A DNA stretch of 64,000 nucleotides from Euphorbia lathyris (GCF_963576675.1 NC_088916.1:88181501-88245500); one strand, 5' to 3'; counted from the first letter of the stretch, positions 21,402 through 32,690 are shown. Numbers and translations are program-made. The notes: generated from the letters alone by a model not told the origin.

Positions 21402-22990
21402 TATCTATTAGCTACCAGCAACATTGTAAAAATAACTGAACAAGTATAGTATTCTAATGGAATCTAATGTATTATTCCTATGGTCGCATGGCATTTGTGC
21501 ATACACATTGTTTCAGCTTAATACATTTGTTTCCTCTTTATTTGGCTCAAAACCTTAACTGCTCCCACATTTGTTGCCTCTTTATTTGTTGCCCTTTGCC
21601 TCAATTTTTAAAAGTTCCTAATGACCCACATTCATATCTAATTTCATCCAATACCCTCTATTATTGTTAGAGAAGTAACTAAAAACATTAGTACAATTTT
21701 TTGTTGTATAAATGAGAAAGTTGAGTTACAAGATTATATGTTTATATTATTATAACTTTAACCCAAACATTTTAAGAAAAATGCACATATAGCCTTTCCA
21801 AGTAAGATCAATTTTAGCTCTACCTTACTGAAAATTAGAAAAAACTGAATTAACTAATATTTGTCAATCACTTAAAATCTTCCAAATATCATCTAATGCA
21901 ATGATATAAACCTTTTCCTAAAAAAATGAAAAATACCGTGTAACTTTAAAATTTGGGAAAAAAGAAAAAAATAATCATAAAACATAACAATATTATTATC
22001 TAAAATTTGCCATGACCTTTTTAGATGTAAAATTGCTAATTAAAATTTATATTCGATGTTAATTTTTATTTATTTTTAACAGATAATACAACTAATCAAT
22101 AAAATATTATTCATATATGAAAAAATTATTATATATGCACCTATTTTTTGGCGCACCTAGGCGGCCGCTCTATTCCTAAAGGCAGAGCTGGCGCTGCTTA
22201 TATCTCAATAGAATCTTCGGGATGTAGAAAGTGAAAGACACTTTGCCACATGTAAAAAAAAACGCAAAATATATAAATACCAGGGTAAATAATTATAAGG
22301 TTTTTATGTATTTACTTAACACGCTAGTAAATCCATCATATTATTATAAGTTCCCTAAGTTTTATCTTAATCAATTCTTTAGTCTTTACATTTGTTTTTG
22401 TAAATGAAAGTCTAAAATTGCCTCTAGTTATATACATAAAAAAATTTATCTTTTAGTTTCAAATTTAATCTAATTAATTTTAAAGAAGTTTTGGAACTAC
22501 ATATACACCAAAATTAATATACTTGAAAAAATGTATTATTAATTTTTTCAAATTGTAATTATTTTTTAATATAATATCTTTAAACCAATATTAAATATTA
22601 TTATAAATTTTTTAACATCATATTTTTTTTTCTTCATTCATAAAATTTATTTATGTGTTTTTGTTTTTTTTTGTTGCTAACAAACCCACATGGATTTTGA
22701 TTTTGTCTTAAATTTTTTTGTAGGCACCTATTTTTCTTAACCAATCCAGTTAGCCTTATGGTAAATCTTTGCACTTTTGCTTTGTTGGGTTTTATGTTTT
22801 AATGGAAATTCTGAAAACACTGTAATGATTCTTCAAAAACTAGCATATTACGTTGTCCTAAGAACTGAATAAATAGAAACAACCTTCAAATTCAGAGATA
22901 ACCATGGATTAGACAAGATGATTATAACGTGGGCAATATTGATACATTAACTCTAAACTGAAGTACAACCAAAGCCTGTAATCTCAACTA
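21402..22990. other. AT-rich spacer with diverged repeat fragments
   Basis: There are scattered weak matches to the foldback (about 21780-21870) and to the U/V flanks (about 22200-22260 and 22650-22810). At 22140-22195 a short GC-rich island (CACCTAGGCGGCCGC) stands out from the surroundings. No gene is seen. Confidence 0.5.
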
Positions 22991-22994
22991 CTTG

Positions 22995-23155
22995 GATTAT
23001 TTATACCTTTGTTCATTCTAAGTGTCTTTATTATTTTGGCAACCTCATCAACATTTGCACATCTTACATTCCAAATATAGTGAATCCATTGTATTTGGTG
23101 TTTTTTCTCTTTACCTTCCATTTGATTCTGCCTCTTTTTCCAATGTAGTGCAGTC
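22995..23155 (-). pseudogene. Second DEMETER/ROS1-like fragment
   Basis: Reading the minus strand and switching frames gives LEKEAESNGR, KEKTPNTMDS, VRCANVDEVAKIIKTLRMN. In ROS1/DEMETER proteins these blocks are adjacent and in this order (LRKEAE--GR, TMDSVDWEA, R-ADV-EVA-TIK-RGMN). At least two frameshifts are present. It shares EKEAESNGR with the fragment at 11090-11406. The catalytic helix-hairpin-helix domain is missing. Confidence 0.6.
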
Positions 23156-23162
23156 CCTTCAT

Positions 23163-24120
23163 CTAGCTGTTGCTACTACTGCTTTGAATTACTCTGTTGC
23201 TGCTGCTGATGTAAAAATTACTCATGGAGGTGTTCTTTCGCCCAATATGACAGAGAAATCTATCCAGGATCATTTTTCCAAACAATGGTTGTTCATTTTC
23301 TGGCATATTTTTTTTGCATCTTAACATCAACAACACCCACACCAATTAACTCAATGAAAAGAGTTGTAACTTCCTTCGTCACTGGAAAACCTCTTGAAAA
23401 CGCCACGAACATAGTACGGTCATCTTCAGGGACGTTTTTGCAAGGATCCCAGTCCCATAATTCACGTGCACCCAAGTCAAAATCCACAGCGCTTGGGACA
23501 ATGCTCATACTCCCGAACACTCGATGAGGAAAACTGGGAATTACTAGCGCTTCGCTTGAGCTTGACGATCCTAGAACATGTCGCAATATGTCAGTGAAAA
23601 TTTTTTATGGCGGAACATTTGTAAAGAAACTTCTTTCTCCACTATCCTAGCAGTGAGAGAGATTTCTGCTGACATTTCTAAAGGTAATGTGTTTGCATCA
23701 AGACTTTTCAGACATAAAACAGCCTCATCTGCAATGGCATTGAGCAAAATATCCTAGAGGGGGACGGGGTTCATAACAATACCCAAGAGTGTTCTAGATA
23801 TTAAGTACTCTGTTGCTGCTGCTTCTCTAAACAAATTGATCAATATTAATTTTTAGGTACAGCACCATGGTTTTGTAGGATCAATCAACCAAAAATGCAT
23901 CTAAACAACACAAGATCTCTAGAATGATTTCCTTTAAATAATGCATATTTAAAGAAGAAATTAGTAATTTAAACATAAACTTACTTGCAGTCTCATATCA
24001 TCCTCGCTGTTAGAAGAGATTGTTTTCGCCGGCAACATTCAGCAATCACTGATAAAATATCCTTTTTTTGTTCTTGAGAAAGCCTGAAAGATCTTTGCTG
24101 TTCTCATGTTTCTTCACCAT
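23163..24120 (-). pseudogene. Broken gene of a plant RNA-binding-like (RRM-type) family
   Basis: From an ATG at 24118-24120 a first-exon-like piece reads MVKKHENSKDLSGF, then shifts frame to LSQEQKKDILSVIAECCRRK. After a gap, 23586-23760 gives MSAEISLTARIVEKEVSLQM. The block 23293-23586 gives HVLGSSSSS, VFGSMSIVPSAVDFDL, then WDWDPCKNVPEDDRTMFVAF and SRGFPVTKEV, and in another frame EQPLFGKMILD. I recall a plant family with RTIFLTFSKGYP and QPLYA blocks around an RRM-like fold; the match is from memory. Several frameshifts show it is dead. Confidence 0.5.
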
Positions 24121-24229
24121 TGTTTTTCCTGCACATAGTTAAGGTTTTTCAGATTTTTGTGAATATTTTCCGTTCTTAACAACCCTAGCTATCTATAAAA
24201 TAATGATTCTTATTACCTCTTTGATGTTG

Positions 24230-27200
24230 ATTTCGATTTGATTTTATTTGTTGCCTGCCAGATCTGTTGAGCAGCTTTTTGTGGAACGTAAACCCTAATC
24301 CACAGCACATAAGATTGGAGATATCAATGTCTAATGCACAACCACATTTACAATATGCATTTATGTAGGTCAGGCTATTTGTATGGGATATTGAATTCAT
24401 ATCAAATAATAGGCATCATACATAAAACAACCCCTACATTTTTTAAGTTCTAAATTACCCTCTATTCTAATCTAATTACATTAAATAACCTTATAATCTT
24501 ATACAATTACATTCAATAATCCATATTATTGTTCAATTGTATTTAATAATCTCAAAAATCTCATGAACTTTCAAAAGTTCATAATTATTTATATATTTGG
24601 CGTGTCTTTCACTTTCTACACCCAAAATATTATCTAAAAAATTCTAACAAGAATTCCTTTCTCTTTCTTTGATGAATCACTAATTATTGTGTATAAGTTT
24701 TCCTTAATCGGAATTAATTAAGTATCTAAAAAGCCAGTCAATGTAAGAATTGAATTCCTAATATGGCTCAAATCATCCTTCCATTTCCGGTACAAACGGA
24801 GACATTTTTCTTTTCTAGCAAGTTACATTTTTATATACTCTGTTGAACTCTTCTTCCGTAGATTTTCCGCATTCCGTTTCCGTGCAACATAGCACATATA
24901 TATTCCTCAAAAATGCTAATCTCTAAATTCAATCTCTTTACTTGGAAACAATGGAAATAGATTAAGATCTTCAATGGAATTAAATTCATTCGGTGTTGAT
25001 CAAACAATTAAAAAAGCTGATAATATAGTCATTACAAATGCAATGAATGATATCGGTTGAATCAATCCGCCTAAAAGTAGGCAACTGAATTGAAGCAAAA
25101 CAATAATACCAATTGAGAAAATCAGGCACCAACAATTTCCTAATCATTTGTTACAAACAACAAATTAGTATTTTGAGAGAAACATCTAGCATTGTCAAAC
25201 TAAAATGAACAATAGCTAATGCTTTACTAAATGAACAAACACAGATTTGGACTCTGCAATTTTCTCCATTGCAAATTAAGCTAAAAATAGTTACTCCCAA
25301 AGCCACAATCTCAACTAGTTGAAAATGCAGGAAATTACAGCAAAAATAATTGTCTGCTGAAATTTACATAATATTCAGATCAAGCATTAGCAGCATAGTT
25401 TCATCATAGCAAATAACAAACAATCTTGATTTGTATAAAAAAACTTATCATAACACCAGAAGCATAAACAAACTTGCGGTTTCAATTTCAAGTAATCATA
25501 TCATCCTCACACATTAGATAGGTTATATAAACAAACACACTAGAGAGCAACATCTAACAAAAATGAGCATATCAAGTTTAAAACAAACTTATAGAACACA
25601 TCAGACAACTTATGTAAGGCACTCACAAACAAACAAATTTGACAATAAATCTATTGAAATCACAATTACAATCCTAAAATTCTCACCTTTTGGCATAATC
25701 ATTTTTTAAAAACCACTATAGAAAACAAGTAATTAAAGAAAAATTAATAATGATAGATCATTTGTAAACACATATAACAAGCTAGAGTAGTTGAAAAACT
25801 CATTATATCTTCAGAATTGCTATTAAAACATGAAACCCAACAAAGAAAAACGCAGGAATTTGATTTGTTAATAGTTTCCTGCAAAAAAAAATTATTAAGA
25901 TAGGATCAAAATACTGACCATCACTTGATGCTCCTCCCTTCTTTCTTGAGGAAGGGTTTTTATAGAATTAAGCTTGATTCTCTTTGGAAATTTACTCGAG
26001 GACAGAGCAGTTAGAGATCAGATCCTAAAAGCATTGATGAATGCTAACTTTCTAGAAAAGATAAGCCCTAATCCTAAGTATTGATTTCTATAGAATTGAT
26101 TATGCCACTTTCTGGAGAAGATAAACCCTAATCCTAACCGTATCCATAATTGATATATGGGCTATCTACTATTCAGATCTCACACAAGAGATATCTATAA
26201 AGGTGTAAGTCCAGTTATATAGGTGATGTCATCCGTTCCTCTCAAACTTCACCTACCCACTAAAGTTTTAAAGTTCTAAATTAGACCTTCTATTTTTGTC
26301 TAATTATCTTTAATAGCCTCATATTTTTGTCCAATTTTATCTTTATATAATTAATTTCAATAACCTCAAAATTTCAATTGTTCTCTAAATTCTTAAAAGT
26401 TCACAAGTATTTACCAATAAGTTATTTTCTTTTTGACATGTGACACATGGTGTCTCTCACTGTAACAGTTTGGGCCAAATATTAGTCTTAAATTTAACCC
26501 TAACGTTCTTAATTCTATTGTGATTTAACCTTAACGTATGAAATTATGCAAATTTAACTCTGATAGTAAGATCAATTTGAGTCATACCTTACCGAAAATT
26601 AGAAAAAACATGTTTTATTAGTATTTTACTATCACTTTAGTTTATTAATTTATTAGTAACAAAACTATAAAAATTCTGCTAAAATGCTAAAAACTAAATC
26701 TGCTACATATAACTTAATCACAATTTTTTTATCAAATTCTCTTAAATATTTATAGTGTTATTAATATAGTTATAAGAAAAATAAAAAATATATATAACTG
26801 CTTCAATCTAACGACAAACTTGTTTGGAAGATACGACGTGATAATTAAATAACAGTAACCAGTCTTTTTGCATTTTCGACAGAGCTTGGCTAAACTTGGT
26901 CTTGCTTGGAAAAATTAGGGTTTTATTTGCATCACTTCATATGTTAGGAGCTAAATATGCACCTTGATTGAAGCGTTATGGTTAAATTTGACGCTTATCC
27001 CAATAAAAAAATATACAAAATTACAAAATAAATATTACATGTTGCAATTATTGAGTTTCTATAGGGATCGTGTCGTGTCAATTTCGAAGTAGTGTCAAAA
27101 TTATTAAACCGTAATCCAACCCAAAAAATTTCATTTCAATCTCGTATTAACCTAATCAGGATGATATCGATTACATGTGGTGTTGTCGAGTCATATATAA

Positions 27201-27572
27201 TTTTACTATGGGTCAAAATTATTTTTAGGAAAACCTCAATTTTAATCTTGAGGTTATTGGGAATTTCCCTCTAATTTTACAAAAAGGCTTACTTTTAATC
27301 ATTGCCCTAAAATATTGGTTCAATTTTATCATTTTCTAATAAATTCCGTGGAAACTTTTTATTCGAAATTATTTTGAAAATGATAAAATTAAATTAAATT
27401 TTCTATTATCAAAATAAAATTCACAAAAAAGTTTATGAATGGACAAAATTAAGCTGTTTTATAAGATAAGGACAAAATTATTATCTTTTTCAATAACTTT
27501 AGAAGGAATTAGCTTTATAAGTAGATTGATTTGTGTGAAACAAAATCCAGAAATAAGATTTGTTTGGTGCTG
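24230..27572 (-). repeat. Inverted copy of V and U segments
   Basis: Moving right along the plus strand, the reverse complement of V (about 18050-18450) is followed by the reverse complement of U from about 13910 down to 12140, then of the end of a preceding unit (16540 to about 14960). Landmarks are TTGCAAATTAAGCTAAAAAT at about 25270 and the inverted foldback at 26470-27001. It is more diverged than the direct copies. Confidence 0.85.
25917..26042 (+). pseudogene. TPS fragment in the inverted U (plus strand)
   Basis: Contains the HHLMLLPSFLKEGF-type block seen at 12236-12436, here on the plus strand because the whole unit is inverted. The ADKVMEV block upstream has been deleted. Confidence 0.65.
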
Positions 27573-28877
27573 GAGAATTCTTCAATTCCACGATAACACC
27601 TGCTGGCCCATTCGCCGACTTCTTCAATGATTTGCAACATCGAAGGATTCCTAAACATTTGATGAACCTTTGGAGAGTGGCAATCATCACTTGCCCTTGG
27701 CTGATCCGGAAAACTCAGAACCATGCTTTTTTTAACGATATCAATCCAAATTACTAAATCCCGGCTATGGCTCTCGGTTCGTGAGACTAGACATTTTGCT
27801 GACCCCGGAACCATTCGACAGCGGCCTGCCCCGAACATAATTATCGTTCGCTGGGTCCCCCGCCGGCGGGATGGACCAAAGCCAACACAGATGGATCCGC
27901 ATCAGGCTCACCAGGTTTGGCAGGTTCAGGAGGCATTTTTCGACACCATAGAGGGTTCCCGAAGGGCTGTTTCGCCTTCCCCATTGGTGAATCCTTTGTG
28001 CATATTGCTGAGCTGGGGCTGTCATTTTCGCAATTGAAATCGCATGGGAAAAAGGGTGGCACCAACTATGGATAGAATCAGACTCCTCTTTTGTGGTAAG
28101 CATGTTAAAACAGCGTTCTTCGAAGGTCCCGTGGCTGATCCGACAAGCTTGGACGAGATTTTTACACTAATGCGCTAATATGGAGGTAATAATTACACAT
28201 TTACAGGGAAGGAAACCGCTCGGCTGACTCTTTGGCACGCTTTGGAGCTTCATCCCCGTGATTAACCTGGTGGCACTCTGCCCCTGAATTTTGTCAATCT
28301 TTTATTTTTGACAATCTATGTAACGTTGGACATATCTGTTAGAAAAATGGCTTTGAAACATTGGTGTGTTTAATAAAAATGGGTTTGAAAGTGTGGGGTA
28401 TATTTGTCTTTAACCACTTTGCTCTCAAGAGCACTTTTACAATCCCACATGGGAAACTTATAAACCTTTGAGTGGGTATATATAGAGTTGGCCTTTAGAA
28501 GCCTTTAAATTGTGTTAAGTGGTTTTTAGCAAATATACCACGCGCGCTCGTTCGTTACAACGTTCATATTTTTGGATGCTATAAACACAACCAGTTTGGA
28601 AAAAAACTTTTCTTTCAATCGTTTTCCGAAATCGCTTTCAAGGCAGTGGTCTCCGCCACGGCACAGTTCGATTTCCGATTTCCGTTCTTAATTTCAATTT
28701 GGTTTTTCTGTAACCCTCATTTGTTTCCTACAATATCCGTTCTGTTTTATCCTTTCTTTGTACTCTTTTGGATTTTTTAATATAATGGGCTGGGCAGTTT
28801 AAGCGGCTAGGGGTGCCAGCCTGGCTGGGATGTCTGGCTTCTTTTTCTGTCCTTGTTCCAACCTTCATTCAAAAAAA
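27573..28877 (+). mobile_element. 5'-truncated LINE, with a nested solo LTR
   Basis: It interrupts the inverted U at a point that is continuous at about 31452. The coding remains match the end of LINE ORF2: HLMNLWRVAIITCPWLIRK, then WTKANTDGSASGSPG, GSGGIFR and HIAELG, WIESDSSFVVSML. These are the linker and RNase H (NTD...AEL...ESD). Frameshifts are frequent. It ends in an A-run near 28870. Compared with the full LINE, about the first three quarters are missing, as expected for incomplete reverse transcription. Confidence 0.8.
28337..28732 (+). repeat. Solo LTR, 396 bp
   Basis: Starts TGTTAG and ends CCTACA, with the 5-bp repeat ATATC on both sides (28332-28336 and 28733-28737). A TATA-like box (GGTATATATAGAG) lies at about 28474-28486. 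Only one LTR and no internal part are present, as left by LTR-LTR recombination. It sits in the 3' part of the truncated LINE. Confidence 0.82.
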
Positions 28878-29175
28878 GTTGTGTATCCCATTGTTTCTAG
28901 AAGAATAGTTTGATTGAGTCTCACCTGTTGAGCTACTAGAGTTAAGAAAGAGTGGAGCAAGTGGCAGGAAAAAAAACATATCCTATCCCTAATTTTCTTC
29001 AATCTGGCGACCAAGTTAGAGGGAATCTTAAACTACTCTTAGTTGGCTACGAATGGAATTTGGGGGCAAATTCAAAATATGAGAAACTATGTAATAAAAT
29101 ACCTTACACTATTTGCTTAAATTCTACCATCTGGTATGAAGTTGTTGTCTACCATATAATAAAATACTGTTAACT
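28878..29175 (-). repeat. Inverted U, continuation after the LINE insertion
   Basis: Reverse complement of about 14780-14970, with landmarks TTGATTGAGTC and ACTACTCTTAGTTGGCTA. The collinear copy is at 31452-31745. No gene. Confidence 0.8.
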
Positions 29176-29179
29176 AAGA

Positions 29180-29964
29180 CAGATCCTGAGATTTTGGAGG
29201 CGTAGGGGCGAAGCTTCAAACCAGGGCATAGTAAATAAGTACAGGTAAAAAATCAATTATGTAAAAAGAAAAATTACTTATAAATGACACCTTTTTATTA
29301 CTTTTAACAAGGGATCTAATAAAGTTTGAAATAAAAAAATATTTTATTTCATATTAAAAACTTAGTTGCTCATACAAAATATTATCTACGAGCATTTCTA
29401 AATGCAGAATCACTAAAAATAAGCATACACCAACATTCTCTAATATATTTTTCTCAATAGATAAAATTATTAAACTATTTAATCTTTTTTTGCGATGATG
29501 ATCTCAAATAGTTTTTCAATAATTTTAACTCTAAAAAATTTCTTTTAGCAGATATATAGTTAAGTGGATTCGAAGCGCAATCGAAACATTTGGGTAATAA
29601 TCTGCTGTTTTGACAAACTCAAGAATTTCAAATGCTGCAGCAATAATTTTGGCCAAAGATTTGCAAAACTTTCATTTCTGAAAAAGAATCATTTGCATCA
29701 ACATGTGAAAAATTATTATAGTAATAAATTTATGTGTTGTGACTATTTAGGACTATGACATGTATTTATCATTTTGAGATTTTAATTTCAGTATTTTTTA
29801 TAAAACATTATATTTGGACCCTTCCCTCCATTGTGCCTAGATATGTGTTGCAAATTATTTAAGCCTAGGATTATTTCCTTAACTGTTTTATCTTTTAAGA
29901 TTTCATTTTTGTATTTTTTTTTCTAAAAATATTATTTTTGGGCTCCTCCATACCCTAGGCCCTG
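29180..29964 (-). mobile_element. hAT element relic, internally deleted
   Basis: Ends resemble hAT termini (CAGATCCTGA at the left; CAGGGCCTAG read inward from the right). On the minus strand, pieces of the transposase C-terminus are visible: EILEFVKTADYYPNVSIALR and LKLLKNYLRS, then LSIEKNILENV, which match the hAT dimerisation region (YPN..IA-RILLTIPVT...LKLIKSYLRSTM...LSIE). No 8-bp duplication was found. The collinear site at about 31745-31955 lacks it. Confidence 0.6.
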
Positions 29965-29991
29965 GTTTGTCCAAATGCGATATTTACGTAT

Positions 29992-30354
29992 TGTCGTAAT
30001 GCCTTGAATCAGTATATCCCGTTTCCTATTCGGAGTAGGATTTGGGTTTCGGATTCCTAGTTGGATTAGGATCATGGGTTCCTATTTGGATTGGGATCAT
30101 GAGTTCCTAGTTGGATTGGGATTGGGATCATGGGTTCCTAGTGGGATTAGGATCATGGGTTCCTAGTGGGATTAGGTTAGATTAGGTATTATAAATACCC
30201 CCATTATGTAACCTAATCATTGTAATCTGATTTTCGCCTCCTAATAATACTATTCTCCTTCTGCCCGTGGACTAGCCAACACAACGTTGGTGAACACGTA
30301 AATCTGTGTTTTTCGATTGATTGTTTATTTATCTTTCATTAATTTCGCACAACA
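29992..30354 (+). repeat. 5' LTR of the copia element
   Basis: Starts TGTCGTAATGCC and ends CACAACA, 363 bp, about 97% identical by eye to 1093-1455. It is preceded by CGTAT (29987-29991). The U3 repeats and TATA box are conserved. Confidence 0.92.
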
Positions 30355-30357
30355 AAC

Positions 30358-30368
30358 TGGTATCAGAG
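30358..30368 (+). promoter_or_regulatory. Primer binding site (initiator Met tRNA)
   Basis: TGGTATCAGAG, three bases after the LTR, matches the 3' end of plant initiator methionine tRNA, the usual primer of copia elements. It proves that the LTR at 29992 is a 5' LTR. Confidence 0.92.
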
Positions 30369-30372
30369 AAAG

Positions 30373-30738
30373 ATGTCTGCGATGAACGTGAAAATCGAAA
30401 AGTTTATTGGGAGAAATAGTTTCAGTCTATGGCAGATCAAGATGCGGGCTTTGTTAAAACAACAAGGTCTGTGGACGCCGTTGAACAAGGCAACGGGAGA
30501 AGTCACTGCTGAGATGACGATTCTGGAAGAAAAGGCACATTCAACAATTATGTTGTGCCTCGCAGATGACATCATCACTGAGACGAAGAGACTGCTGCCG
30601 GTCTGTGGATGAAGTTAGAGAGCCTATACATGACGAAATCTCTAACGAACAAACTTCTTCTGAAACAACATCTGTTTGGCCTGCGAATGCAGGAAGGTAC
30701 GCAACTCAGGGATCATTTAGATCAATTGAACACATTAT
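30373..30738 (+). pseudogene. Copia gag fragment, truncated
   Basis: The ATG at 30373 opens MSAMNVKIEKFIGRNSFSLW, followed by QIKMRALLKQQGLW. This is the N-terminus of a copia GAG (UBN2-like domain), which packs the element RNA. A one-base loss near 30585 shifts the frame; the next frame gives ETAAGLWMKLESLYMTKSL, KQHLFGLRMQEGT and RDHLDQLN. At 30738 the element stops abruptly and inverted-U sequence begins. A full GAG-POL would be over 1300 residues; about 120 are left. Confidence 0.9.
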
Positions 30739-31745
30739 CATTTAAATTTTGGACAGAGCTTGGTTAAAATTGGTATTGCTTGAAAAAATTAGGGTTTAAT
30801 TTGCATCACTTCATACGTTAAACCTGCACTTTGATTGAAGCGGCATGGTTAAATTAGACCCTTGTCCCAATAAAAAATGTATAAAAACTTACAACATAAA
30901 TATTACATGTTGCAACTATTGAGTTTGTATTGTGATCATGTCGTGTCAATTTCGAATTAGTGTCAAAATGATTAAACCGTAATCTAACCCAAAAAATTTC
31001 ATTTCAATCTCGTATTAACCTAATTGGGATAGTATCGATTACGTGTGTTGTTGTCGAGTCATATATAATTTTACTATGGATCAGATTTATTTTTAGGAGA
31101 ACCTCAATTTTAATCATGAGGTTATTGGGAATTTCCCTCTAATTTTATAAAATGGCTTAATTTTTATCTTTGCTGTAAATTATTGGCTCAATTTTCTAAT
31201 AAATTTGGTGGAAACTTTTTATTCGAAATTATTTTGAAAATGATAAAACTAAATCAAATTTTCTATTATCAAAATAAAATTCACAAAAGAAATTATGAAT
31301 GGACAAAATTAAGATGTTTTATAAGATAAGGACAAAATTAATTTTTTTCAATAACTTTAGAAGGAGTTAGCCTTATACAATTTATTAATTATAAGATTAA
31401 GTAGATTGATTTGTCTGAAACTAAATCTAAAAATAAGATTTGTTTGGTGCTGTGAGTATCCCATCATTTCTAGAAGAACAGTTTGATTGAGTCCCTTTGG
31501 TTGAGCTGCTAGAGTTAAGAAAGCGTGGACCACTTGGCAGGGAAAAAACTTATCTTATCCCTAATTTTCTTCAAGCTTACCACGAAGTTACAGGGAAGCT
31601 TAAACTACTCTTAGTTGACTAAGAATGGAATTTGGGGGCAAAATCCAAATATGAGAAAGTATATAATAAAATACCTTACACCATTTTACTTAAATTCAAC
31701 CATTTGGTGTGAAGCTGTTGTCTACCATATAATAAAATACTGTTA
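30739..31745 (-). repeat. Second inverted U copy
   Basis: Collinear with 26880-27572 and 28878-29175 but without the LINE, giving an empty comparison for that insertion at about 31452 (TTGGTGCTG followed by TGAGTATCCC). Confidence 0.85.
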
Positions 31746-32297
31746 ACCTTCTGTGATACATAAAAGAGGAACACCAAAGAAAAGAAAACATAAGATAAGA
31801 GATATAGCAGTCACTCAAGAGATATGTTTAGTTACTTTTACAGTTTCAGTCATTTTTTCTACACGTTTAAACCATAAGACAAAATTTTACCAGAGGAGGA
31901 GATGTGAATAAGTTCGATAAAATACAATTTCTATATAAATATGTCTGGTCTGTCCAAATCTGATATTCACGTATATCAATAATCATGATAACATTTATTT
32001 GTTTACTCTAATTTAGAGTGATTTTGTGGTGTGGAATGATTGTGAAAGGTGAGTCAGAAGCTGCTTAGGATATTCAGGTAGCCTGAAAATGCAAATCTTA
32101 GTTGTAACGTTCTGAAATATTTTTGTAACATCCTCAACAAAAAAAAAATAAGAATTTGGAATTGGAAATTAAACATCATTGGGTGCACATGACTAGAACA
32201 ACATATTCATTTACTAATTTAGAACAACATTAGTTTCATTGTAATCAAACTCTAACTTTAAAAGACAAAAACCATTCTACCTATTAAACCAGAGCAT
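31746..32297. repeat. Empty copia target site and flanks
   Basis: The sequence around GATATTCACGTATATCAATA (31962-31981) joins, without interruption, the left flank of the LTR at 29992 and the right flank of the LTR at 1093-1455. CGTAT (31970-31974) is present once. The right flank, with AATTTGGAATTGGAAATT and CATCATTGGGTGCACATGA, mirrors the U sequence at about 14745-14790. Confidence 0.88.
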
Positions 32298-32400
32298 TGA
32301 GCAATGCTTACATAATCTCGTCTCTAACTGGTAGAGTTTGATAAATTTCCGACGAGGAAAATTAACTATGAAGGAAAAAACCAAGCTTAACTCGGTAGGA
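32298..32400 (-). pseudogene. TPS fragment (minus strand, 3' part)
   Basis: Inverse of the end of the plus-strand U fragment. Switching frames on the minus strand gives KCSYRVKLGFF-like and SSEIYQTL-like pieces and the ALLN end. It is broken after the SYR codon by the block that follows. Confidence 0.65.
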
Positions 32401-32690
32401 ACACTTCCCCAAAAATGTGAGGAAAGACATCGTTTTGGCCTCCTTGGAGCATAAAAGAAAATGCACAACCCTTCATATGTTGGGAGCCGCAATCGCAAAT
32501 AAAGATGGATAGATGAGTAGGGGCCAAACCATCCCTATAAATGATGGTTCTCCGTTGCAAAAAAAATATGTCGGTACCGTTATGCAAACAGACCGTGTTC
32601 CCTTAAGTGAATCATCATATATGCCCTTAAAAGAATGCAATTTCTTTAATCAAACATCTGTCCTTAAAAAGAGCATTATTGAAGAGAGGA
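32400..32690 (-). pseudogene. Unrecognised coding relic (FKGIYDDSLKGT)
   Basis: Minus-strand reading: FFKGIYDDSLKGTRSVCITV, PTYFFCNGEPSFIGMVWPLL and IYPSLFAIAAPNI, then a stop. It is a better-preserved version of 21204-21401. It lies between two TPS pieces. The order VPTYF then WPL..Y is weakly like the TPS segment VPTFLPPDL...WPLFHY; I give this only as a possibility. Confidence 0.35.

Noticed and set aside
27573..28877. Target duplication of the truncated LINE
   Set aside because: Left flank GGTGCTG and right flank GTTGTGTATCCC share no convincing repeat, so none is claimed.
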